In this document: positions 22,149 through 34,900 of the stretch, one piece after another
Layout: each line of letters opens with the position of its first letter
Position numbering within the stretch: position 1 is the first letter of the stretch
Assembly: GCA_026874595.1 (NCBI GenBank)
Contig: CM049306.1
Coordinates: forward strand, 66,098,019-66,162,018
Direction: 5' to 3'
DNA length: 64,000 nucleotides
Source of the DNA: Sipunculus nudus
Lineage: Eukaryota > Annelida > Sipuncula > Golfingiida > Sipunculidae
Notes under the pieces: model-generated
The model's database searches: none
Told to the model about the DNA's origin: nothing
The model's input: only the letters and a program-made list of their open reading frames with translations
Made by a program: the position numbers and the translations under genes

Positions 22149-24794
22149 TTTTTAGCTCAGCTGACTATAAGTCATCTGAGCTATAGTCGTGGTCCATTGT
22201 CCGTCGTCCGTCCGTCTGTCCGTCCTTCCGTCCGTCCGTCCGTCCGTCCGTCCGTCCGTAGATGTGGCACGTTTTGAAACCGTAAGACCTAGGGATCCAA
22301 AATTCAGCATAATGTTAGATGTCCCCAAGATCTCCTACCAAGCCGAAAACTGGGTCTTTGCGACTTCATTCCTTTGAGAAATTAAGGAAAAACCTCAATT
22401 TTTTATTAAAAACCTATTTTCACACTTCAGGACTGCCTAATATCAAAACCACTCATCTGTTTTTCCTCATATTTCCTATAAATAATCCTCTATATAATTC
22501 CTATGTACATGCCAGAAATTAGGTCTGTATTATATAATTTAAAAAAGTTATGGGCCCAAACATAATGCATTTTGTAAATAATCAGGAAAGAAATTTTATC
22601 ACTTAACACCAAACTTGTTAAAGCTAAGCACTTTTTTTCCAGTAATATTACTTTTATTAATCAAAATTAAATTGTATACCCAAAATTAGATCAAAATCTT
22701 TTAAATTTTTTAAAATGTTAGCAAAAATAAAAAATTGGTACCTTAAATTTTGCCCAACTTTGACCATGGCACGTTTTTTTTGCTGTAACTGCTGTGGATT
22801 TAATTTTCACAGCATGTTTTTGTTAGCATTTCAACTGTTAACACCAAAAATTTGAAACCAGTTGATCAAAAACTGTAGATTTTATTCAAGTTTTCAAGCA
22901 CCATGTCACATATTGCTAGTGTTATGCAGTTTGCCAGAGCTCAGCTCCCGAGCTTCAGCTCTAAGTTCCTTAAATTTGGCATACAGTTAGATTTCTCCAA
23001 AATCCCCTACCATGCCAAGAATTTGGTCACTAGGACTTAATTCCTTCGAGATATCAATGAAAAACTTCATTTTTCCATTAAAAACCCATTGTTACACTTT
23101 AAGACTGCCTAATATCAAAACCACTGATCTGACTTTGATCATATATAATATACATATTTTTCTATACATTCGCTATGCCCATGCCAGAAATGATGTCAGT
23201 ATTGTGTATTTTTTTTAAGTTATGGGCCCAAACATAATGCACTTTGTAAAAAATCAAGAAATATATTTACTCCCTTAACAAGGGCATTGCTGAAGCTAGA
23301 GATTTTATTGTCAGGGATGTAACATTATTTAATCAAGATTCAATTGAATACCCAAAATTAGTTCTGAATTTTTCAAATTTTATAAGCTATTAGTATAAAT
23401 ATAAAATTAGTACCTTAAATTTTGCCCAACTGTGACCATGGCACGTTTGTTTCCTGAGAGCACTGTTGATATAATTTTCATATCATGCACACATAAGGAT
23501 TTCAGCTTTTTAGTTTAGAAAGCTGAAAGAAATTGGCCAAATATTGTAGCTTTTATTAATGTTTTTATGAGGCCCTGTCAGACTTTGGCTCTCTCCAGCC
23601 CCTCTTGAGTCACCTGTATGTTGACCTTGTTGACCTTTCATCAAATTATGCACGCTTGAGGCGAGAATCCAGGCAGCTTATGGCCAGCCACAGTTGATCC
23701 AGGTGTTCAACCCAACTCATCTAGTAGTTTTAACCAACAACATAACAATAAACAATAAATTAATAAATTTTTCTTGGTTTTTAATAACAAATTAAAGAAA
23801 AATAGAAAAGGAATTTGTTAGTTTATAATAACAGGAAATTAACTTGCTGATGATAAGTTACTGATGATATAAGAATCTTGTATTGATGGGTAGAATGTCA
23901 CATATTCCAAATAACACCATGCAGTCACCTATGGCATTTTTCAGTTCATTTTTAATGATAAAGAAGTAAATCATATTATTCATTACTAATCATTAGGGAT
24001 TATATGAAGGAAATTAATGATAGACAAAGATGCAGTTGATAATATTAATCTAGATTCCTACTGTGTCTAGTGTGTACATTGATGTGAAATTAGTCCAAAA
24101 TGAATTTTTTACAGTTATTTTTTAATATAAATAAAAGCCATAAAACCAGGTACTTATGATCATTATTTAAATGTGTGAATTCTGTATATTCTGGATTCTC
24201 AAAATCATTGTTTGGTGAAAACTGAATAAATACCAGACATGGTGCAAATACTTTGTAATTGTATTTAAATACGAATATGATTATGTACTCCATTATAAAA
24301 TTTCTTGCATAAAGAATGGGAATTCAGGTAAAAATGAAAGTATATGAATACTCGTGAAAATACTTTCAAAATGTATTCATGAATGCATTCATGAATATAT
24401 TCTTTAATATTATTTTAATAATCATATCAGTTATATTTCATTTTAAAAAATCATATGATTCTCCTATTATTTTTAATAAAAATTATATTTGGGACAATAT
24501 TTGTAATTTTTTTAATAAATAGTTAAACTCTTATATTATATGTTCTGCTTATAAGTTATATGGCCAAGTCAAAATCTGTGTGACAATAGCACTCCATTTG
24601 TTAATAATATAAATGAAATCAATCCTCTTCCCTGTCTCCAAAGATCCTATCAAAATCATACATAAGCTAAACACCCACAACTCATAATACAGCTTATATT
24701 TATTACCACACAAAACCAGCATGTGCCTCATTTCTAAAAAATATTTTTTTATCATATATTACAGCTGAGCGTCGTGACCCATAGGTCCCTTGTT
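22149..24794 (-). mobile_element. F1-B element, copy 2, complete, minus strand
   Basis: It begins on the plus strand with TTTTAGCTCAGCTGACTATA (its 3' terminus), then a (CCGT)n microsatellite (22199-22260), two F1 core units in reverse, the reversed B body, and the reversed head ending GGTCCCTTGTT (24762-24794). Its length (2.65 kb) agrees with the copy at 29071-31794. It sits inside an F1-C element at an A/T run. Confidence 0.85.
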
Positions 24795-25875
24795 TATTTA
24801 TTTGGGAGGGGTCGAAAAAAAACAATTTATTTGAGCAAATATGAATGCAATGACAGTATACTAACCAGTGGTATAATGATGATAAGGCTATTTGTTGAAG
24901 GATCTATAGTGTATAAAAAACTGCAAGCTTTCAATTTGACATATACAAGGTTATGATTAACTATGCTGATGAGGGGATTTATGAATTTGTGACTGTATGA
25001 CATGATATCTTGACAAGATCGGTCTTGACAAAGTACATTATTTTGATGACCCTCACGTCTACAAATTACACAATATTGACATAATTTCTGGCATGTACAT
25101 AGGTACCTATGGACAAATGGTCAACAGTACTGAACCACCTAGAAGGTTAAAATATTAAAAATATGATGAAATGTAGATAAAGTTTGAGAGGAAGAGGTAA
25201 TTTGGGCCATGGTTGGTTAATATGATTGAAGAAAATGTTGCAAATAATATTTGAGATCTGACCATGCCTTTCCATTGGTTACATTTTTGATAAGCTGTTG
25301 ACAGTTCAACAGTTTACACATTTGTCTGATGAGATCCAATTTATATGGTAAACCTTTTTTATCAATTTTATGATATGTATACAGTTGCCATAACGTCCCC
25401 ACTCCAATGCCTCTGTCTCTCTGTAGATATTTTCTTTAATTATTAAATTTTATGCTATAGACATAAAACTATTGTTCACAGTGCCAAGGAGCAAAGCCTC
25501 AGTGGGATGAAGAAGGGGATGGTGAGAGTTACAACACCATTGCATATACATACAGGATATGAAAAAAAAAGTTTATTCATGAACATTAAATATTTAAATT
25601 AGGCAGAAAGATGGAGAAACAAAGCAAATAATTTTTTTCCCCATTCTACTGAGCCAATAAAAAATTAACAATATTTGAATTTATTCCTTTTTCTCATTAC
25701 ATAATTTTTTATCCAGGTTTACGAATGTTACTATAAATTTACAGTATAATATACATGTGATTGTGAATATTTCAGTTGATTCACATTTCTAAATTGCATC
25801 AACATTTATAGCTAATGTATCTAGTTTATAGTACCTGTAAACAGAATGGGATGGAGGGAGGAAGGGAGGCAATAA

Positions 25876-25877
<2 letters not shown>

Positions 25878-25924
<47 letters not shown>

Positions 25925-25978
25925 AGAAAGAGAAAAAGCAGAGGAGAGAGAGAGAGAAAGAGAGAGAGAAAGAGAGGC
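25878..25978. repeat. (GA)n polypurine microsatellite in F1-C
   Basis: About 19 uninterrupted GA dinucleotides are followed by imperfect GAGA/GAAA runs ending before GGCTCTCTGG. The same place in the F1-C copy at 49806 carries a longer tract. Serine/leucine-rich minus-strand frames and arginine/glutamate-rich plus-strand frames here are artefacts. Confidence 0.9.
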
Positions 25979-28621
25979 TCTCTGGTAATTACTGCCTGAC
26001 CCAGCCTGACCCAGACACTCAAGTGGCAGTAGGTCAGACCTGAATGGGTTATGTAACTGCCCAGTACACTGCATTTATACTGACCTGATGTAAACAATGA
26101 AGACTTGGTACCTGGAAACTTGAATAAAATCTACAGTTTTTGATCAATTAGTTTCAAATTTCAGATTTTAACAGATGAAATGCTAATGTGTACATGCTGT
26201 GAAAATTAAATTCACAGCACTAACAGGAAAAATTTAAATATTTTTAATTTTTTAAATGGTATCAGGAAAAAAGAAAAGTATTCTCAACTATGAAACTAAT
26301 ACATGTGTTAAAATTAATCCAAGGATCAAAACACCCAATATATTATACCAGGAGCAAACTGGAGTTGGGAATGTTTAATTTTATGAACTGAAATAAAGGA
26401 TCAGCAATATAAATTTTGATTATTTAGCCAGTATCATGTAACAACTGATACAACCATGAGTTATAAGTCAAACAAATTAAAATCTTTAATGAGCACTCTG
26501 ATGAACATCCACACTTTCATAGCAATACATCACTTTGTGGACACAATTAAATGTGCACTTTAATCATTGTTACCCTGGTGGTACAATACAAAATCTAAAA
26601 TGTAGCATAGCCAAAAATAAAATAAAATACAGAAAATTATAACATTCATCTAGTTTATGCACCAGCTGGGGGGGGGGGGTGCAGAGGGGAAGCCTGCTAG
26701 TAGTGGCCAAGCTGGGCCAAGGTAAGCTGCCTGGGATGGGTTACATAATGCAAGTGAAGGCTGTACTACTAGGTGGGCTAGATGTAAACAACACTTGACA
26801 TGGTGTATGAAAACATGAATAAAAGCTATTCATTCCAATCAATTTCTTTTGAAAGTTCAGATTTTAAAAGATCAAATCCTTATGCATATATGCTGGGAAA
26901 ATTAAATCAACAGTGCCAAAGTTGGACAAAATTTAAGGTATTGATTTTTTATTTATGCTAATAACTTGAAAAATTTTCAAAATTCAGATCTAATTTTGGG
27001 TAAACAATTGAATCTTGATTAAATAAAGTTATATTCCTGAAAAAAAGTCTCTAGGTTCAGCAATTATCATGTAAGTGAGTAAATATATTTCCTGATTTTT
27101 TTAAAAATTGCATTATGTTTTGGCCCATAACTTCAAAATAATACCCAATACTGACCTAATTTTTGGTATGTTCATAGAAAATGTATGGAAGAATATGAAT
27201 ACTAAATATGATCAAAAACAGATCAGTGGTTTTGATATTAGGCAGCCTTGAAGTGTAACAATGGCTTTTTTTTATGGAAAACAGAATTTTTTTCCTTAAT
27301 ATCTCGAAGGAACAAAGTCCTAATGACCCAATTTTCGGTATGGTAGGAGATTTTGGGGACATCTAAAATTATGTCAACAGCCTGGGGAGCATAGAGATGT
27401 GCACTGAATGACCTACAGTCATCAAAGTGGACTGCTTGACAATGTAAGAGAATACAACAAGAGCCTCCAAAAAAATTCAATAACTAGCCTAATTTTGCAG
27501 CTTTTATTTTCAAATTTCAGATTTTAACAGATTATATCCTTATGTATACATGGTGTGAAAATTAAATCCACAGTACTAATAGGAAAAAAACGTGCCATGG
27601 CCAAAGTTGGGCAAAATTTAAGGTACCAATTTTACATTTTTGCCAAAATTTAAAAAAATTTAACAAATTTTATCTAATTTTTGGTATACAATTAAATTTT
27701 GATTAATTAAAGTTGTATTACTGGAAAAAAGTCCCTACCTTTAACACTTTTGGTCTTAAGTGACCAAATATCTTCCTGATTTTTTTACAAAGTCCATTAT
27801 GTTTGGGCCCATAACTTTTTTAAATTATATAATACTGACTTAATATCTGGCATGTACATAGGAACTATATAGAGGAATATTTATGGTAAATATGAAGAAA
27901 ACCAGATGAGTGGTTTTGATATTAGGCAGTCCTGAAGTGTGAAAATAGATTTCCAATAAAAAATTGAGGTTTTTCCTTAATATCTCAAAGGAACGAAGTC
28001 CTATTGACCCAATTTTTGGCATGGTAGGAGATTATGGGGACATCTAACTGTATGCCGAAATTCAGATTCGTAGGTCCAACGGTGTCTAAACGTGCCAGTC
28101 TTCAGACGGACATCCAGACGGACGGACGGACGGACGGACAGACAGACGGACGACGGACAATGGACCATGACTATAGTCAGCTGAGCTAAAAACAGATGAG
28201 TGGTTTTGATATTAAGCAGTCCTGAAGTGTGAAAATAGGATTTTAATAAAAAATTGAGGCCACATCTACGGACGGACGGACGACAGACAATGGACCACGA
28301 CTATAGCTCAGCTGACTATAACGTGCCATTGCCAAAGTTACATTTGTTTTGATATTAGGCAGCCTTTAAGTGTAACAATGGCTTTTTTTTATGGAAAACA
28401 GAGGTTTTTCCTTAATATCTGGAAGGAACGAAGTCCTAATGACTCAATTTTCGGTATGGTAGGAGATTTTGGGGACATCTAATGGTATGCACAATTTTGG
28501 ATTTGTAGGTCCAACAGTTTTAAAAAGTGCCCTGTTAACGGATGAATGGCCAGATGGACGGACGACGGACAAAGGACCACGACTATAGCTCAGATGACTT
28601 ATAGTCAGCTGAGCTAAAATC

Positions 28622-29070
28622 TTTTATTTATTTATTGTTTATTGTTATGTTGTTGGTCAAAACAAATAATCCATGTGTATGGTTGGACACCTGAATCAAC
28701 TGGTGCCAGCTATAAGCTGCCTGGCTGACCAGCATATGCCTTGCCTCAAGCATGTATAATTTGCCTGAAAGGTCACAAGGTGACATACAGGTGACTAAAG
28801 AGGGGCTGGGTAGAGCCTGGGTGTGACAAGTCTCATAAAAACATTAATCAAAGCTACAGTTTATGGCCAATTTCTTACAACTTTCAAAACTAACAAGCTG
28901 AAATCTGTATGTGTGCATGATATTAAAATTATGTCAACAGTGCTTACAGGAAACAATCATGCCATTGTCAAAGTTGAGAGCTGGCCTGGGAAGCTGGGGA
29001 GCTGAGCTCTAGCAAACTGCATAACACTAGCTTAATCTAAATAATACTTTATACAGTGCTTGAAAACTTG
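28622..29070 (+). mobile_element. F1-B internal fragment
   Basis: TTATTGTTATGTTGTTGGTC, GGTTGGACACCTGAATC and CTTTCAAAACTAACAAGCTG match the middle of the F1-B body with moderate divergence. Neither end is present. It is cut by the F1-B head at 29071. Confidence 0.6.
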
Positions 29071-31794
29071 AACAAGGGACCTATGGGTCACGACGCTCAG
29101 CTGTTATATATGATAAAAAAATATTATTTAGAAATGAGGCACATGCTGGTTTTGTGTGGTAATAAATATAAGCTGTATTATGAGTTGTTGTTGTTTAGCT
29201 TATGTATGATTTTGATAGTACCTTTGGAGACAGAGAAGAGGATTGATTTCATCTATTTTATTAACAAATGGAGTACTATTGTCACACAGATTTTGACTTG
29301 GCCATATAACTTATAAGCAGAACATATAATATAAGAGTTTAACTATTTATTAAAAAAAATTACAAATATTGTCCCAAATATAATTTTTATAAAAAATAAT
29401 AAGAGAATCATATGATTTTTTAAATGGAATATAACTGATATGATTATTAAAATAATATTAAAGAATATATTCATGAATGCATTCATGAATACATTTTGAA
29501 AGTATTTGCACGAGTATTAATATACTTTCATTTTTACCTAAATTCCTATTCTTTATGCAAGAAATTTTATAATGGAGTACATAATCATATTCGTATTTAA
29601 ATACAATTACAAAGTATTCGCACCATGTCTGGTATTTATTCAGTTTCACCAACAAATGATGTTGAGAATCCAGAATATACAAAATTCACACATTTAAATA
29701 ATGATCATAAGTACCTGGTTTTATGGCTTTTATTTATATTAAAAAATAACTGTAAAAAATTCATTTTGGACTAATTTCACATCAATGTACACACTAGACA
29801 CAGTAGGAATCTAGATTAATATTATCAACTGCATCTTTGTCTTTCATTAATTTCCTTCATATGATCCCTAATGATTAGTAATGAATAATATGATTTACTT
29901 CTTTATCATTAAAATTGAACTGAAAAATGCCATAGGTGACTGCATGGTATTATTTGGAATATGTGACATTCTACCCATCGATACAAGATTCTTATATCAT
30001 CAGTAACTGCAAGTTAATTTCCTGTTATTATAAACTAACAAATTCCTTTTCTATTTTTCTTTAATTTGTTATTAAAAACCAATAAAAATTTATTAATTTG
30101 TTTATTGTTATGTTGTTGGTTAAAACTACTAGATGAGTTGGGTTGGACACCTGGATCAACTGTGGCTGGCCATAAGCTGCCTGGATGCCTCGCCTCAAGC
30201 GTGCATAATTTGATGAAAGGTCAACAAGGTCAACATACAGGTGACTCAAGAGGGGCTGGAGAGAGCCAAAGTCTGACAGGGTCTCATAAAAAACATTAAT
30301 AAAAGCTACAATTTTTGGCCAATTTCTTTCAGCTTTCTACACTAAAAAGCTGAAATCCTAATGTGTGCATGATATGAAATTTATATCAACAGTGCTCACA
30401 GGACACAAACGTGCCATGGTCACAGTTGGGCAAAATTTAAGGTACTAATTTTATATTTATACTAATAACTTATAAAATTTGAAAAATTCAGAACTAATTT
30501 TGGGTATTCAATTGAATCTTGATTAAATAATGTTACATCCCTGACAAAAAAATCTCTAGCTTCAGCAATGCCCTTGTTAAGGGAGTAAATATATTTCTTG
30601 ATTTTTTACAAAGTGCATTATGTTTGGGCCCATAACTTAAAACAATTACGCAATACTGACATCATTCTGGCATGTGCATAGAGAATGAAAAATATGTATA
30701 TTATTTATGATTAAAGTCAGATCAGTGGTTTTGATATTAGGAAGTCTTGAAGTGTAACAATGGGTTTTTAATGGAAAAATGAAGTTTTTCATTAATATCT
30801 CGAAGGTATTAAGTCCTAGTGACCAAATTCTTGGCATGGTAGGGGATTTTGGAGACATCTAACTGTATGCCGAATTTAAGGAACTAAGAGCTGAAGCTGG
30901 GGAGCTGAGCTCTTGCAAACTGCATAACACTAGCTTGATGTAAACAATATGTTACATGGTGCTTGAAAACTTATTAAAATCTACAGTTTTTGATCAACTG
31001 GTTTCAAATTTTTGGTGTTAACAGTTGAAATGCTAACAAAAACATGCTGTGAAAATTAAATCCACAGTACTTACAGGAAAAAAACGTGCCATGGTCAAAG
31101 TTGGGCTAAATTTAAGGTACCAATTTTTTATTTTTATTAATATTTTAGAAAATTTAAAAGATTTTCATCTAATTTTGGGTATACAATTTAATTTTGATTA
31201 ATTAAAGTTATATTACTGGAAAAAAGGTCGATAGCTTTAACATTTTTTGTGTTAAGTGATCAAATATCTTTCCTGATTTTTTACAAAATGCATTATGTTT
31301 GGGCCCATAACAAAGTTATATTACTGGAAAAAAGGTCGATAGCTTTAACATTTTTTGTGTTAAGTGATCAAATATCTTTCCTGATTTTTTACAAAATGCA
31401 TTATGTTTGGGCCCATAACTTTTTTAAATTAAATAATACAGACATAATTTCTGGCATGTACATAGGAACTATATAGAGGAATATTTATGGTACATATGAA
31501 GAAAAACAGATGAGTGGTTTTGATATTAGGCAGTCCTGAAGTGTGAAAATAGGTTTTTAATAAAAAATTGAGGTTTTTCCTTAATTTCTCAAAGGAACGA
31601 AGTTGCAAAGACCCAGTTTTCGGCTTGGTAGGAGATCTTGGGGACATCTAACATTATGCCGAATTTTGGATTCCTAGGTCTTACGGTTTCAAAACGTGCC
31701 ACATCTACGGACGGACGGACGGACGGACAGACGGACGGACGACGGACAATGGACCACGACTATAGCTCAGATGACTTATAGTCAGCTGAGCTAA
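29071..31794 (+). mobile_element. F1-B element, copy 3, complete reference copy
   Basis: Head at 29071-29103, B body, and two core units whose GTGCCATGGTCA signatures lie at 30411 and 31086 (about 675 bp apart). An (ACGG)n-type tract at 31707-31745 is followed by GGACCACGACTATAGC and the terminal TCAGCTGAGCTAA. A 93-bp stretch containing AAAAAAGGTCGATAGC is duplicated in tandem near 31220-31410. Terminal GCTCAGCTGA is inverted between head and tail. No protein is encoded. Confidence 0.85.
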
Positions 31795-31799
31795 TAAAA

Positions 31800-31950
31800 T
31801 CTACCATTTTTGATCAACTGGTTTCAAATTTCAGATGTTAACAGATTTTTTTCCTGTAACTGTTGTGGATTTAATTTTCACAGCATGTTTTAATAAGCAT
31901 TTCATCTGTTAACATCTGAAATTTTAAACCAGTTGAACAAAAATCTGGTC
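31800..31950. repeat. Inverted repeat, about 40-bp arms
   Basis: GATCAACTGGTTTCAAATTT and CAGATGTTAACAGAT (31813-31850) are mirrored by ATCTGTTAACATCTG and AAATTTTAAACCAGTTGA (31906-31940). The inner region also mixes both orientations of the F1 core text TTAATTTTCACAGCATG. It looks like two F1 core pieces joined head to head. Confidence 0.65.
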
Positions 31951-32430
31951 AACTCTTGGCAAAATATATATTAATGCTAATAACCTATAAAATTTGAAAA
32001 ATTCAGATCTAATTTTGGGTATAAAATTAAATCTTGATTAAATATAGTTACATACCTGAAAAAAAATCTCTAGCTTCAGCAATTCTCAAAATAAGGGAGT
32101 AAATATATTTCCTGAATTTTTACAAAGTGCATTATGTTTGGGCCCATAACTACAAGAATTTAAAAAATATTGAACTAATTTCTGGTATGAACATAGGAAA
32201 TATATAGAGGATTTAATATATTAAAAAATGATCAATATCAGGTCTGTGGTTTTGAAATTAGCCAGTCTTGAAGTGTAACAATGGGTTTTTAAGGGAAAAT
32301 GGAGGTTCTTCCTTAATATCTTGATGAAACAAAGTCCTAGTCACCCAATATTTGTATGGTAGGAGATTTTGGGGACATCTAATGGTATGCAGAATTTCAG
32401 ATTTGTAGGTAGGACGGTTTCAAAAACAGT
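31951..32430 (+). mobile_element. F1 core fragment
   Basis: It contains TTTGGGCCCATAACTACAAG, TTGAAGTGTAACAATGGG and GGAGATTTTGGGGACATC in plus order, without head or 3' terminus. Confidence 0.6.
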
Positions 32431-32439
32431 TTCAAATCT

Positions 32440-32730
32440 CATTGTCCCCTCACGGCGGGATCTGGTTTACTTGGTAATGCTAGCTTCTGTCATTTCTGAG
32501 ATTACTATGTCAACTGGTATGCTTATTTTGCCAGACGATTAAGTTCAAATTTGTGTAACCCTACTAAAATTTATCAAACACAAACCATTTGAACAAACTT
32601 GAGAGGGCTTGCCTCTGGGATCATTTCTGTAAAATATTGAATAATTTGCTGAACCATTTACAAGAAGAAGACTTTTAAAGGTTTACCAGCTTTTCCCCTA
32701 TAAAATCTAAGTAAATGCATGCAGATAGCA
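32440..32730 (+). mobile_element. F2 core fragment
   Basis: TTGGTAATGCTAGCTTCTGTC, CCATTTGAACAAACTTGAG and TTTTCCCCTATAAAATC match the F2 core at 40915-41125. It ends where an F1 head begins. Confidence 0.6.
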
Positions 32731-32775
32731 AACAAGGGACCTATGGGTCACATCGCTCAGCTGAATTTTGGAAAA
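32731..32775 (+). mobile_element. F1 head stub
   Basis: A complete F1 head (CAAGGGACCTATGGGTCAC, then GCTCAGCTGA) is followed within about 20 bp by F3 core text, so nearly the whole F1 element has been lost or replaced. Confidence 0.65.
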
Positions 32776-33895
32776 TATTAGTAACTGCAAAATCTATACA
32801 CAAGCAGAATTTTGGCAAAATCGGTCAAACGGTTCCTGAGATATGAGTTTGGATGTCTGCAGAGTAAACCTGAATGTAGGTGGCACCACCTGTCATAAAA
32901 TCAAGAGAGCTGTCAAGGATGTATAAACCTGCAAAATTTCAGGCGGATAAGTCAAACCACTTCTGAGATATGAGTGATTTTATCCCAAGGCAGATGAACA
33001 GAGTGTCCATAAGTGGTTGCAGGTGGCGCCACCAGTTTTGCCTATGATGAAGAGCCATGTGAGATCTATACACAAGCAGAATTTTGGCCCAATCGGTCAA
33101 ACGGTTCAGGAGATATGAGTTTGGATGTCTGCAGAGTAAACCTGAATGTAGGTGGCGCCACCTGTCATAAAATCAAGAGAGCTGTCCAGGATGTATAAAC
33201 CTGCAAAATTTCAGGCGGATAAGTCAAACCACTTCTGAGATATGAGTGATTTTATCCCAAGGCAGATGAACAGATGGACACTGTGCATAATTGGTTGCAG
33301 GTGGCGCCACCAGTTTTGCCTATGATGAAGAGCTATGTGAGATCTATACACAAGCAGAATTTTGGCCCAATCGGTCAAACGGTTCCTGAGATATGAGTTT
33401 GGATGTCTGCAGAGTAAACCTGAATGTAGGTGGCGCCACCTGTCATAAAATCAAGAGAGCTGTCCAGGATGTATAAACCTGCAAAATTTCAGGCAGATAA
33501 GTCAAACCACTTCTGAGATATGAGTGATCTTATCCCAAGGCAGATGAACAGATGGACAGTGTGCCTAAGTAGTTGCATTTTTAGTGTATGTTATAAAGCT
33601 ATCAAAGGGCTACATTTGTGCAAAATTTTAAGCCTAATCGGTCAAACAGTTCCCGAGATATGTCGGTTTATGTGTGGAAACAGATGCACAAATGGACGCT
33701 GGGCAGAGCAAAGGTCAGAGGTCAACAAAAAATGAGGGCGCAGCAGTTCACATGTGACCGATCATAATTCCAAATTTAAAAAATTCTGCCCATTGGTTAT
33801 GGAGGAGTTCTCTGGAAACCTATGCGGCGATGGCGGCAGCGTCAGCATCTGACAGAAAACATAGTATCCGCAAAACTCTGTTTTGGTGGATACAA
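32776..33895 (+). mobile_element. F3 element, 5'-truncated, 3' end intact
   Basis: It starts inside a core unit (TGCAAAATCTATACACAAGC). Units follow at GGTTGC 33015 and 33293 and an equivalent AGTTGC at 33571, again 278 bp apart. The end is GTATCCGCAAAAC ... GTTTTGGTGGATACAA, followed by T. Several exact GGTGGCGCCACC palindromes are present. Confidence 0.75.
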
Positions 33896-34680
33896 TGATT
33901 GTAGCTGGCACCACCAGTCTTATATACAACAAAGAGATATATAAATATGCCCAATGTCAGACTGATATGTCAAACCCCTCCTGTGAAATAAGCAGGGACA
34001 TACACTGTGCAAAAATTATTGTAGGTGGCGCCACCAGTCTTGTACACTATAAAGCTACCCGATATGTATAAACATGCCAAATTTTAGGCTGATGTATCAA
34101 ATTCCTCTGTAGAAATATGCAGGCGCATACACTGCAAAAGTCAATGTAGGTGGCACCACATGTCTTGTAAATAAGAATACCATCAAAGACACATAGACAG
34201 ATCAAAGTATCAGTCCAATACATCAAAATTCCAAGTTGAGGCTGACAAGGCTTAGGTCAGGAAGGCAGTTGCCCCCGAGTGACCTGTGACAAATTGCTGC
34301 CTCAAGCTACTGCACTGAGTGAACTCTTGACCTGCACCTGGCTAGACTGAGTGAACTTTTGAACTGTACCTGGCTGCACTGAGTGAACTCTTGACCTATT
34401 GCATAATCTGACACAGTTGGAAGTCTGCAAAAGCTATAAATGGATTCAGGCTGAACTTTGGTGTCAAATATGATGCAGTTAGCAGTCTTCCAAAGCTATA
34501 AATAGAATGCAGCTACTGCACTGAGTGAACTCTTGACCTCTACCTTGCTGCACTTTTTCCAATCCTGGCACTGTGCCAAAACTATTTATAGAGCTGACAT
34601 CATCTTGGCTAATGGCCAACATCAAGGCACTGGCAATCTCCCAATGGTAAACCCAGTGCTGCCATCTGTACACATAAGTG
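33896..34680 (+). mobile_element. F2 long-body fragment
   Basis: It matches 700-1400 and 39355-39970 (TGATTGTAGCTGGCACCACC, GCAGGGACATACACTGTGC, the CTGCACTGAGTGAACTCTTG reiterations). It joins directly to the end of the F3 element. Confidence 0.6.
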
Positions 34681-34900
34681 GTTCCTACTTGAAATAACTT
34701 TGAAATTTATTTTACCAATACAAAATGCTTTTCAGCTGACTTTTTGTAAAAAAGAAATCAGGAATATATGTAAATTTATTACAGATGCATACTGAATGCA
34801 AAATTAAAATACAGATATATCTCATTGATGGCAAATTCTTGAATTAAGTTGAGTAGAGATACCAATAGTTTATAATCCATGCACAGTTGTCTTTATATAG
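34681..34900. other. Unassigned AT-rich spacer
   Basis: Nothing is recognised apart from isolated F1-like words. Confidence 0.35.

Larger units (their letters stand above)
21943..28618 (+). mobile_element. F1-C element, copy 1, with nested F1-B and repeated 3' ends
   Basis: Head CAAGGGGCCCATGGGTCATG then GCTCAGCTGA. The C body (TTGGACTATAAATG, GTGGTTTATTTTT) is cut at 22148 by a minus-strand F1-B and resumes at 24795 with TATTTATTTGGGAGGGG, as in the copies at 41264 and 48453. It then has a (GA)n tract, the block CATCCACACTTTCATAGC at about 26508, a poly-G tract and core units. F1-type 3' termini occur at 28190, about 28318 (partial) and 28618, so the true end is uncertain. Confidence 0.65.
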
